Source: Helicobacter suis (GTDB lineage: Bacteria; Campylobacterota; Campylobacteria; Campylobacterales; Helicobacteraceae). From it: a stretch of DNA of 64,000 bases. The stretch lies in assembly GCF_902196135.1 (NCBI RefSeq), contig NZ_CABIKE010000006.1, positions 1 to 64,000 of the forward strand. The letters run 5' to 3'. The notes below the pieces were generated by a model. It ran no database searches and was not told where the DNA came from. It worked only from the letters and a program-made list of their open reading frames with translations. Below, in pieces: positions 26,884 through 35,765 of the stretch. How positions within the stretch are numbered: the first letter of the stretch is position 1; each line of letters opens with the position of its first letter. The position numbers and the translations under genes were made by a program.

Positions 26884-29093
26884 CAGAAGCAGAATTGGAA
26901 CAAAGAGAAGCAGAAGCTAACAAAAGGGTAGAAAAAGCCAGACAAGATGCGCTTGCTGAAGTACAAGCCAAAAAAAATGCCCTAGAGGAAGAAAAAAAGG
27001 CTTTTTCTCAGGAAAAACAAAAATTTCGTGAAGAAACCCAGAAGTTTCAAGACTTTAAAGAGTTTTGGCAGGAGAATGAAAGTTACAGGGCAAAATGCAA
27101 AACAAATGCAGAGCAAGAGGCAAGGCTTTATCTTAACGAGCGTAAAAAGGCGGTTGAAGAAAACTTGCAAAAGGAATTAGAGCAACAAAGCACAAAGGCT
27201 ATGCAGGATTTTAAAATACAGTGCGATCAAAACACCAATAAGGCCATGCAGGAATTAAAGGCTAAAGAAGATGAGCTAGTCAAAACACAAACCCAAATCC
27301 TTAAAAAAGAAGCAGAACTCAAGCTTAAAGAACAAAGAATACAGACTAGAGAAGAAGCCCTAGACAACTTTGAAACTGAAATAAAAAATAAGGCAAGAGA
27401 AGAGGTAAAAGAAGAGCTTGAATCATGTCAAAAACGACTTGAGGATCAAGAGAAGCGTATTGAGCGTTTGAGAAAAGAAAATGAGAAAATTTACGAACTT
27501 GAAGATACATTGCGCAAATGCCAACAAGAGGAACGCTACAAACAATTAGAGAGTTTGGATAAAGAAAATGAAAAATTGAAGCAGGATTTAGAAAAAGAAC
27601 AAGCGGACCATGACGATCTTAAACTGCGTTATGAGAAGCTTACAAAGGAAGAAAACAACACTCTTAGGGAACTCCAAGCAGAAAATAAGACACTCAAAGA
27701 CAATGCCGGGAAGCTTGAGAGTACAGAGATTGACCTTAGGCATTTAAAGGAGAACAAAGAGAAACTAGAGCGAGAAGTGGTAATTTTAAAGCAAGAAAAT
27801 TTAGCAAAGGATGAAAAAATCCAGAACTTGCTCTCTCAGTACAAAAGCACGGCTAAGCAAACAGAGGGGCGCATTAACAGCGTGCTAGATCAAATTGAAA
27901 GACACACCCACAAAGACCTTAATCATGAAAAGCTAGAACCCGCCAACGAAATAGAGTACCTAACCTATATCCAAGCCGGGATTGCAAATTTAGGCATTAT
28001 TTATCCTACCCGCCTTCTTTATGCTTTCCACACCGCCTTAAAATCTGCCACCTACTCCCCTCTTAGTGTACTCTTAGGAGTCTCTGGTACGGGTAAATCT
28101 GAATTACCTAAACTCTACGCTCATTTTGGAGGCTTTCACTTCTTAGCCCAGCCTGTTGCGCCTACTTGGGACAGCCCCGAATCGATGATGGGGTATTTCA
28201 ACATGGTAGAGGATAAATTCGACTCCACAGAAATTTTACGCTTTTTTGTGCAAACCACTTATAGCAGTCGTTTTGTAACAAACAATGTAGAGGATAAACG
28301 AGATTTCGGCCTTCAAGAGGGGATGAACTTGATTTTGCTTGATGAGATGAATTTAGCACACATTGAACAATATTTTGCGGAGTTTTTAAGCAAATTAGAG
28401 CAGAAGCTAACAAGCACAGGTGCGGTTAATATTGGAATCAAGCTGGGTACGGGTATTTTTTGGGAACGCCCTTTGGGGGATAATTTGTTATGGGTGGGGA
28501 CAATGAATGAGGATGAGAGTACAAAAGCACTTTCAGATAAAGTTTTAGATCGGGCTTTTTGTTTAAACTTCCCAAGACCAAAAAACTACAAGGATTAAAA
28601 CCCCAACAAGAAAAAAAACTCCTACACTTTTAAATATCTCCCTAAAGAAATTTGGGAAAAATGGCAAAAAGAACGCTTTGGTGGGGATTTGGAGCACTAT
28701 AAAGAGCTTACAAACCAGATCAACGAAGCGTTAAGCAAAACCGGGCGAGCAATTGGGCATCGGGTGTGGCAGGGTATAGAATTTTACATGCGTTCCCATC
28801 CCCTAGTTTTGTACTATCAAAACGAGGATAGTAAACGCAATTTGGCTTTAAGATTTGCCTTTGAAGAACAAGTAGTGCAAAAGATTGTGCCTAAATTGCG
28901 TGGATTAGAAATGGAGGACACCGGAGAAACCACTTTGAGCGCTATTAAGGTTTTATTAGAACAAGAAGGACTAGGTTTAAGAGCAGATTTTGAAAACGCT
29001 ACCAAGAATGATTATCGCCAATTTATTTGGAATAGCGCAGACTACCTAAGTAATAAAGAATGGGAAACTTTACTGCCTAAAAATGTTAATTGA
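26880..29093 (+). pseudogene. Coiled-coil McrB-type AAA+ GTPase, broken by an in-frame TAA
   Basis: A frame of 738 codons apart from TAA at 28596-28598. Residues 1-340 are a very long Lys/Glu/Gln coiled coil. The McrB-type AAA+ domain follows: Walker A GVSGTGKSE (about 400), Walker B LILLDEMNLAHIE (about 487), and MNEDEST, the MNxxD signature of McrB. The stop falls just after the sensor region LDRAFCLNFPRP; the frame then continues NSYTFKYLPKEIWEKW through a 165-residue helical lid. Most of the enzyme is made even if translation stops. McrB proteins form GTP-driven rings that power a partner nuclease; long coiled coils define the CoCoNuT branch. It overlaps the next gene by 11 nt. Confidence 0.8.
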
Positions 29094-32000
29094 AGCATTG
29101 TATTTACCAGAAAACATAGAGTGTTTAAAAATCCTTAGTTGGTTACGCCAAAATAGTGGGTTTAACTTGAGTACGGGTAAATTAAAAACCCCCGATCTCT
29201 TTAGCTTTTTAGAAAATTTATTAGACTTTTCTTATGAGCAAGCCATCTGTAAGGATAATTTTTATTATCTTTTGTGTTATGTCAAAAATCCCCTAGAGAT
29301 TTTACTCACTAACCCCCACACCAACACCAAACGTACCCACATTAAAAAACCTATCTCTTTGGCAAAAGAATTTGATGTGCGCTGTGCGCTGTGGCTTGCC
29401 AAACAACCCGGCTACACCATAAAAGACAGGTTGAAAGATAATAAAATCCTAGCGGTGCAAAGATACCAAGAGGTGGACACTACAGAAAACAAGCTTTTGA
29501 AACGCTTTGTCAAACAGGTTTTGCGCACCGCCTCGTTGCGTCAAGACTTAAAAGAGTTTGCCCCTCTCTTTGCTAAAATGCGCCATTGGCTAGGAAGTCA
29601 AGAGGCAAGCCAAATTCAAGAAGACCGGCACATTACACCTAATAATATTCTCTTACACCACCCCTACTACAGCAAAATTTTTAAGGCACACCAACAACTC
29701 AACCGCCCACTAGAACTTCCAAAGCTCTCTTTAAAGAATCTTTTAAACCTAGAAATGCTGATGATCTTGCATTTTTGGAGTGATGTTAAAATCTTACCCT
29801 GCGCCTTAGATGTAGAAAACTTTAATCCAGCTAATTGTCTTTTAGATTGGAGCTTGCCCACTGCTAACCTCGATTCTTTTGAGAATATTAGAAAAACAGC
29901 GCTACAGACTTTAAAAGAACTTAGTATTTTGGACGGCAAAAGAACTGTTTTCCATCCAAGACGACCCAAAAAATCTATTTGCATAGACCTTTTTCAAGAC
30001 AGCCCACCTGCACTCTTAGACGGTGTGTTTAAAACCTTGCCCCTACTCACTAAACAAAATCTCAATGGCATATGGATCAACGCCAACAATGCTAGGATTT
30101 TGAATTTAAGCGGGTGTTTTACCTTGCCTAGAGCTCTAAAGGATTGTAAAGCTCAGAGCCTAGAGGCCTTCAAGGTATTTTTACAGGATTTTAAAGAACG
30201 CTTTAAATTTACTAGCTTAAATTATTTGATCCCAGATCATGTAGATCTCCTAGATTTTAGACCCCTAAAAGCAGCTATTGCTGCACATTTTTATGCCTCT
30301 AGGAGTTTGCCTAAAAGCGTGGTTAGTGCTTTTAAATATTTAGAAATATCCCAACCGGGCGATACCCTTTTTGTGATTATTAAAGAATCCTCAGACTTTT
30401 GGGTTACACCCTTGCTAGTAGAGACTACCCCTGAGGGCTTAAAAAGATTTGTGCGCTACCCTACGCTAGATATTGGCAATCAAACAGACAAAGAGGTATT
30501 AGAAGCATTAAAAAAGTCTTACAGCAAATACACCAAAATTTTTAAAAATAAGATTTTACGCATCCACCCTCCAGAACCTAAAGAACTTTTAGAAAATATG
30601 CAAGCCGTACTTACACTAATAAAGGCAGGCAAATCCCTCTATAGAGATCACTTGCCTAATCTCTCTATTGAGTTTTTTGATGGGAAGTATTTTAAAAACT
30701 TCACACTAGTAGATGAGTCTAGCGAATTAGAAGGAAGTCTTATTGACATTAAAGAATCCTTCATGTTAGAGCCAGACACAGACACATATATTTTTAACTT
30801 AAATATCGCTGACAAAGCAAGTCCCTACCAACTCCGCCTAAGAACTCAACCTCAAGATCAAGACATTAAATGCAAAGTGGAGCTAGAATACCGCTATGAA
30901 GATGAAACTCCCTATCATATCCGCTTTATCTCTATAAAAAATCCTAACCTTAGCATCACCGCCAATATTCAAGAAAAATGTTTTAACAAAGAGGTGTATC
31001 CCAAGTTTCCTCAAACGCAACAACTAAAAGAGTGGTTGGTTAAAAATGCCACCAATTTTCTTAAAAATTATGTGTTAGTACATGTGCCACAAAAGAGGGG
31101 GGTAAATAGGACAGGCGATTACTACATAGACTTAGAATGCCCCTCACATAATCCCCCTGTGGTCCGCTTTTGGTATGGTTTTACACAAGATGGACAAATA
31201 AAATATTTTCCTAAATGTAATGCAGAAATGTTAGAGCCAAACACCTATCTAATGGCTCAGGTCAAAATCACAAAAAACAATAAAGCCATAGTCGCAGATC
31301 ACACCACCAAAGAGGGACAACGCATCCACCATATAGAAACTTTGGAAAATTACTTTAAAAAATTAGGAGATAGTTTCTCATCTATTTTTAAAAACAAACG
31401 CCCCTTAGATCAGATTCCTAAAGAATTACAAGAACTAATCTATGCACTCTTAGATAAACCTCAGCCAAATGTACCCATAAAAGAATGGATAAAATGCGTT
31501 GCTCCACTAGGGCATTTACTAAGCTCTGAACAACAAGCTTCACTCACCCCCTACTTTAAAAAATTTTTTGAATTGAAATTTTTAGGCTACTATCTAGCCA
31601 GCACGCAATCACAAGAGATTTTAGAACATACATTGAGTTTACAACCACACTTGCAAACATTTGTGATACAAATAGCCCTATGGCATGTGGAGGATTTTTA
31701 CAAGCTCTTAAAACAAGAAACTTGTCAAAAGCTTTTAAAGGGTACTTTAAAAAACATGGAGCAGAACTTTAAGAAACTAAAGAGTAGAGATGATAAAAGC
31801 CTAAATCATTTAGGCAATTCTTTAATTGCTCTTTTAGGTCTTTTACGCACTGTAAGATTGAATGGTTACAATTTACTCATGCCCCAAGATAAATTGACAG
31901 GAGATTTTGTCAATCTCGTTGATGACATTGCCCACTATTGTCTAGATAAAGGACTAGAAATTAAGTGCGACTACAAATTAGATTTAAGTAATTTGGGGAT

Positions 32001-32094
32001 TAATCTTCCATCACAAGAAAGTATAAAAATTTGCTACATCGCGCATTTATTTTTAAACAACGATGAAAAGATTGCCAAACTCAGTATTGGTTAA
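29083..32094 (+). CDS. DUF2357 protein, McrC-like partner of the coiled-coil McrB
   Basis: 1,003 residues, no membrane segment. At about residues 125-150 it has QRYQEVDTTENKLLKRFVKQ, the Asn/Lys/Phe-Val motif of DUF2357 proteins, usual partners of McrB GTPases. About 660-740 is beta-rich (VLVHVPQKRG, then FWYGFTQDG) and may be an OB-like or RNA-binding domain. The last 250 residues are helical. I found no clear PD-(D/E)xK catalytic set, so nuclease activity is unproven. Last gene of the operon, overlapping the McrB gene by 11 nt; 154 bp without a gene separate it from flgG on the opposite strand. Confidence 0.7.
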   Translation: MLIEALYLPENIECLKILSWLRQNSGFNLSTGKLKTPDLFSFLENLLDFSYEQAICKDNFYYLLCYVKNPLEILLTNPHTNTKRTHIKKPISLAKEFDVRCALWLAKQPGYTIKDRLKDNKILAVQRYQEVDTTENKLLKRFVKQVLRTASLRQDLKEFAPLFAKMRHWLGSQEASQIQEDRHITPNNILLHHPYYSKIFKAHQQLNRPLELPKLSLKNLLNLEMLMILHFWSDVKILPCALDVENFNPANCLLDWSLPTANLDSFENIRKTALQTLKELSILDGKRTVFHPRRPKKSICIDLFQDSPPALLDGVFKTLPLLTKQNLNGIWINANNARILNLSGCFTLPRALKDCKAQSLEAFKVFLQDFKERFKFTSLNYLIPDHVDLLDFRPLKAAIAAHFYASRSLPKSVVSAFKYLEISQPGDTLFVIIKESSDFWVTPLLVETTPEGLKRFVRYPTLDIGNQTDKEVLEALKKSYSKYTKIFKNKILRIHPPEPKELLENMQAVLTLIKAGKSLYRDHLPNLSIEFFDGKYFKNFTLVDESSELEGSLIDIKESFMLEPDTDTYIFNLNIADKASPYQLRLRTQPQDQDIKCKVELEYRYEDETPYHIRFISIKNPNLSITANIQEKCFNKEVYPKFPQTQQLKEWLVKNATNFLKNYVLVHVPQKRGVNRTGDYYIDLECPSHNPPVVRFWYGFTQDGQIKYFPKCNAEMLEPNTYLMAQVKITKNNKAIVADHTTKEGQRIHHIETLENYFKKLGDSFSSIFKNKRPLDQIPKELQELIYALLDKPQPNVPIKEWIKCVAPLGHLLSSEQQASLTPYFKKFFELKFLGYYLASTQSQEILEHTLSLQPHLQTFVIQIALWHVEDFYKLLKQETCQKLLKGTLKNMEQNFKKLKSRDDKSLNHLGNSLIALLGLLRTVRLNGYNLLMPQDKLTGDFVNLVDDIAHYCLDKGLEIKCDYKLDLSNLGINLPSQESIKICYIAHLFLNNDEKIAKLSIG

Positions 32095-32248
32095 AAAAGA
32101 CCTTATGTGCTCCCAAACCGCCAAATCTCTATGGCTGAAAACTGCATCAAAAATTCCAAAAAGGCATATTAAAAAAAACCAATCACTAACATTGCATCAA
32201 ATCATATCCGCAGGATGGCGGTTACTTTAGATTAAGTAAATCTTGTCC

Positions 32249-33037
32249 TTACCGTTTTAAACTATTAACCGTTTGGAGCATGTTATCTGCGGTTTGGATA
32301 GTCTTTGAGTTGGCTTCATAAGCCCTTTGGGCTGTGATTAGATCGGTCATCTCCTCTACTAGGCGCACATTGCTTAATTCTAAAAAACCCTGCCGCAACT
32401 GCCCATAACCATCGCTATTAGGATTACCCACGATAGCCGGGCCGCTAGCTGAAGTTACTGCTAAAAGATTATCCCCTAGAGCATGTAAACCTGCTGGGTT
32501 AATAAAATTAGCTAAAGTGATCTGGCCTATCACATTAGAAGTACTCGCATTGCCCTGTGTAACGCTAACCGTGCCATCTACCCCAATACTAATTTGGGTG
32601 GTATCTTGGGGGAAGGTGATTTGTGGGATGAGTAAATACCCCTCTGTTGTAACCATATTACCTTGATCATCGATCTTAAAATTACCCGCGCGGGTATAAG
32701 CAGTAGAGCCATCAGGCATTTGGATCTGAAAAAAGCCCTTGCCAGTAATAGCAATATCTAAGTTGTTTTCTGTCTCTTTAGGGCTACCCTGAGAAAACAT
32801 TTTAGTTACGCTAGCCGTGCGCACCCCTAAGCCTACTTCAATGCCATTTGGCGATCTAGTCGTATCAGAAGTAGAGGTACCAGCATATTGCAAAGCTTGG
32901 TAAAACAGATCGTTAAAATCTGCTCGTTGCCGTTTAAAACCCACCGTGTTAACATTGGCAATATTATTAGAGGTGGTGTCAATATGAGTCTGCTGGCCTA
33001 ACATTCCGGTTGTCGCACTGTAAAGAGATCGCAACAT
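32249..33037 (-). CDS. flgG: Flagellar distal rod protein FlgG
   Basis: 262 residues, exact length for FlgG. Builds the distal rod that crosses the periplasm. N-terminal MLRSLYSATTGMLGQQ and NNIANVNTVGFK are the rod/hook signature; the C-terminus has TDLITAQRAYEANSKTIQTADNML. A TATAAT box lies 28 nt upstream, so housekeeping sigma-80 transcription is likely. First core gene after the accessory operon, on the opposite strand and converging with it. Confidence 0.96.
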   Translation of the reverse strand: MLRSLYSATTGMLGQQTHIDTTSNNIANVNTVGFKRQRADFNDLFYQALQYAGTSTSDTTRSPNGIEVGLGVRTASVTKMFSQGSPKETENNLDIAITGKGFFQIQMPDGSTAYTRAGNFKIDDQGNMVTTEGYLLIPQITFPQDTTQISIGVDGTVSVTQGNASTSNVIGQITLANFINPAGLHALGDNLLAVTSASGPAIVGNPNSDGYGQLRQGFLELSNVRLVEEMTDLITAQRAYEANSKTIQTADNMLQTVNSLKR

Positions 33038-33064
33038 CGCTAACCTTTTAATGAAAATGCGAGT

Positions 33065-33070
33065 ATTATA
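33065..33070 (-). promoter_or_regulatory. -10 box of flgG
   Basis: A perfect TATAAT preceded by GGG lies on the minus strand 28 nt before the flgG ATG; transcription would start near 33058. No sigma-54 or sigma-28 motif was noticed nearby. Confidence 0.55.
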
Positions 33071-33092
33071 CCCTATCTCTTTAAATTTGCCT

Positions 33093-35615
33093 CTAGAATT
33101 GATAACTCAAATACGCCGTAACCGAACGCCCCGGGGCAGATTGTAACCCCGCTGGACTAGAGCCAATACCGGTAAAGAAATATTTCATGTTAAAAATATT
33201 GTTTACCTGTAAACTCCCCATAATTTTATGTCTCCCGCTCTCCCAAAATATCTGGCTTATTTCAATATTCCACACCCAATACCAAGGCAAGAGCCCTTCA
33301 TGTTGGGTCATACAAAACTCCGCGCATTGATAGCCACTACCTAGCACACTTTCAAAATTATTCCCTCCGCTATAATACTGCGTCCCATAATAACCCCCTG
33401 CTGCACTATTACTAATCCCACTATAAGCACGGCTATAAAAATAGCTAGAGAGCCCAAAGGTGGTTTTAGCATAGGTGTAGCGCGCATCAAAAATAAACTG
33501 GTAGGGGCTTACAAAGGGAAAATGCTTATTATAACTTGTGCCGGGTAAAACATCGCCGTTTAGATCTGTTAAAGGGCTATGGCTTGTAACACGGGTATCA
33601 ATGTAGTTAAAGGCCGCATGGAGTTGGAGTCCCTTAACCGGTCTATAATACATCTCTAACTCAACGCCTTGAGAATAACCATCCACCGGGCGCACATTGC
33701 CCTTCATCGGGCCACTGGTATAAACAGAATACTGGCCTGTTGCAAAATCGCGTGCCCAAATACGGAAGTAATCGGCATTAAAGCTAAAGCTTTCTTTGTA
33801 GGTATAGCGCGCACCGGCCTCTACCTCATCAAAGTGTTGGGTAAAATACTCCGCCCCACCATAACTTAAAACATCTAATTGGGGGGGGACATAACTGCGC
33901 TGGAAGTTAAAGTAAGTTAGCACAGTGTGATCGCCTTGCACAGGAATAAAGCCAATATTAGTTGAGGGCATCCAGTTATTCATGTGCTTGATCTTTTTTA
34001 AATCATTCTCAGGGATAGAAACCCAGTTAGAAGCGTTTTCATTATTATATTGCACCAAAGCATAGCGCAAACCGGGCACTACAAAAAAGCGCCCATTGCT
34101 CGTTTCAATGCGATCGCTTAAATAAATCGCCGTGTAGTTGTTGTGCCAATCATTCCAATTTCTATAAAGGCCATGTTTAATATGGGGTTGCCAACCACTC
34201 ATCACATTAGCCCCCGCACACAAAAAATCTTTGCCCTCACCGCTAGTTTGTGTGGCGCATTCATTGGTATTCATGTATTGGCGTTGTAGAAAGGTTGTTG
34301 TCATGAAGCGCAAACCCATAATAAATGTTTGTTTAATCTTGCCGCTTTTAACTACCAAATTAACTTTAGGTTCAAAGGCATTATTAATAGATCGCACGGG
34401 GTTTTCTACCTCTGCCCAGCCATTATAATTAGTCGCATAATAGGGCATGGCTAAGTTATAACCAGCAAGACCTTGAGCCGCACAACTTGCCGCACTAAAA
34501 CACTCAACCATATTAGCGCTGTTATAACTAGAGCTTACTTGGAAATCCCTTGTCATGAATTGCCCGTAATAGGTAAAGCTAAAAGTTCCGCCTATTTTGT
34601 CTAGATCGCCAAAGTGGTTTTCATACACAATCCCAAAGCGCTGGGATCGCCCACCTTTGGCGTTAAAGGGGCGTTGATTCATAAAACGATTTTGTTGGTA
34701 GTTTTGCGAACTTAGGCTTCCGGGCTGGGCGATATTAAACTTATAATATTGGTAGTAGGCTTTAATCCCATTCTTTTCATTAATATCATAGACCCCATCA
34801 AGCCAGTAGTTTTGGATATTAGTTGGGCTATTATCTCTAAAGCCCTGCCCATTAACCCAGTTAGCCTGTGCTTGTACACCAAAATGTTTATTAATCATCC
34901 CCCCACTTCTTACATAGGTGTTATAAAGCATATTATTACTTAAAGATTTAAGAAAGGAGGAATCACCTGTGTTTGAAGGCGGGCTAGCAAAACCGGCGTT
35001 TTTAGCCTTAGCCCAATAGGTAACTCTCTCTGCTACTTGGCTTTCCCAGTGCTTAGGAATGGGTTTAGTGATGATATTAACAATCCCCCCATAAGTATTA
35101 GGCCCATACTGCACACTTCCCCCGCCTTTAATCACATCAATGCGATCTACGGCTTGGAAAGTAACCGGGAAAATATCTAATTCAATGTGAGAATAGGGAG
35201 CCATGTAAACTGGGATACCATTAACTAACATCAATGTTGCATCGCTATGCCCTGAACCGCCCGCACCAAAGCCTCTAATTTGAATGGAGGGCATCGCACC
35301 TACACCTGTTGTGTTTCTAACCTGCATTCCCGGGACATTTTGCAAGACTTCTTCAATGCTTTGATTAGCCGTTTGTGTGAGTTGTTTATTAGAGATCACC
35401 GTGCGGCTACCGGTATACTTTTTAACTTCCTCATCTTGCCAACTTTTAGGGGCTGTAATTCCGCTATAACCTAAATTAACATGGCCGGAGTAATCCGTGT
35501 TATCTTTTTGACCCGATGTAGAGACTTTACCTAAAGTGTAGGTTTTATCCTTAGCCACTAGAGTTGCTTGAGTAATCAAACTAGCCACCAAAGCCCAGTA
35601 TAATTTTTTATGCAA
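33093..35615 (-). CDS. TonB-dependent outer-membrane receptor, FecA-like
   Basis: 840 residues. Signal peptide about 1-20 (ending LVAKD), plug domain about 65-185 with LQNVPGMQVRN and VDRIDVIKGGGSVQYGPNTYGGIVN, then a 22-strand barrel ending in Tyr-Gln-Phe. FecA-type receptors import iron(III) citrate, or nickel in the case of H. pylori FecA3, whose length this matches; the substrate cannot be decided here. A run of eight C on the coding strand (33881-33888, codons VPP) is a possible slip site inside the barrel. Transcribed toward flgG with its own leader. Confidence 0.85.
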   Translation of the reverse strand: MHKKLYWALVASLITQATLVAKDKTYTLGKVSTSGQKDNTDYSGHVNLGYSGITAPKSWQDEEVKKYTGSRTVISNKQLTQTANQSIEEVLQNVPGMQVRNTTGVGAMPSIQIRGFGAGGSGHSDATLMLVNGIPVYMAPYSHIELDIFPVTFQAVDRIDVIKGGGSVQYGPNTYGGIVNIITKPIPKHWESQVAERVTYWAKAKNAGFASPPSNTGDSSFLKSLSNNMLYNTYVRSGGMINKHFGVQAQANWVNGQGFRDNSPTNIQNYWLDGVYDINEKNGIKAYYQYYKFNIAQPGSLSSQNYQQNRFMNQRPFNAKGGRSQRFGIVYENHFGDLDKIGGTFSFTYYGQFMTRDFQVSSSYNSANMVECFSAASCAAQGLAGYNLAMPYYATNYNGWAEVENPVRSINNAFEPKVNLVVKSGKIKQTFIMGLRFMTTTFLQRQYMNTNECATQTSGEGKDFLCAGANVMSGWQPHIKHGLYRNWNDWHNNYTAIYLSDRIETSNGRFFVVPGLRYALVQYNNENASNWVSIPENDLKKIKHMNNWMPSTNIGFIPVQGDHTVLTYFNFQRSYVPPQLDVLSYGGAEYFTQHFDEVEAGARYTYKESFSFNADYFRIWARDFATGQYSVYTSGPMKGNVRPVDGYSQGVELEMYYRPVKGLQLHAAFNYIDTRVTSHSPLTDLNGDVLPGTSYNKHFPFVSPYQFIFDARYTYAKTTFGLSSYFYSRAYSGISNSAAGGYYGTQYYSGGNNFESVLGSGYQCAEFCMTQHEGLLPWYWVWNIEISQIFWESGRHKIMGSLQVNNIFNMKYFFTGIGSSPAGLQSAPGRSVTAYLSYQF

Positions 35616-35765
35616 CTAAAACTCCTTGTTCTGAAAATTTTAAGAGCGAAAATAACCTAAAACTTGGAGCAACGGATTTAGTAATAAAAGTTTATTTTTT
35701 TTAATAATTACACGGATTGTATCACAACTAACTTAAGATTTTCTAAAAATCTGTATTGGGTTGGT

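Noticed and set aside
23553-28598. Programmed stop-codon readthrough at the two TAA codons
   Set aside because: Readthrough usually uses TGA or TAG with defined contexts. Both codons here are TAA with unlike surroundings, so mutation or sequence error is simpler.
35681-35712. GTAATAA/TAATTAC half-sites upstream of the FecA-like gene as a NikR operator
   Set aside because: The spacing and half-site sequence do not fit the NikR consensus well, and such AT-rich pairs are common here. Fur or NikR control is plausible from biology only.
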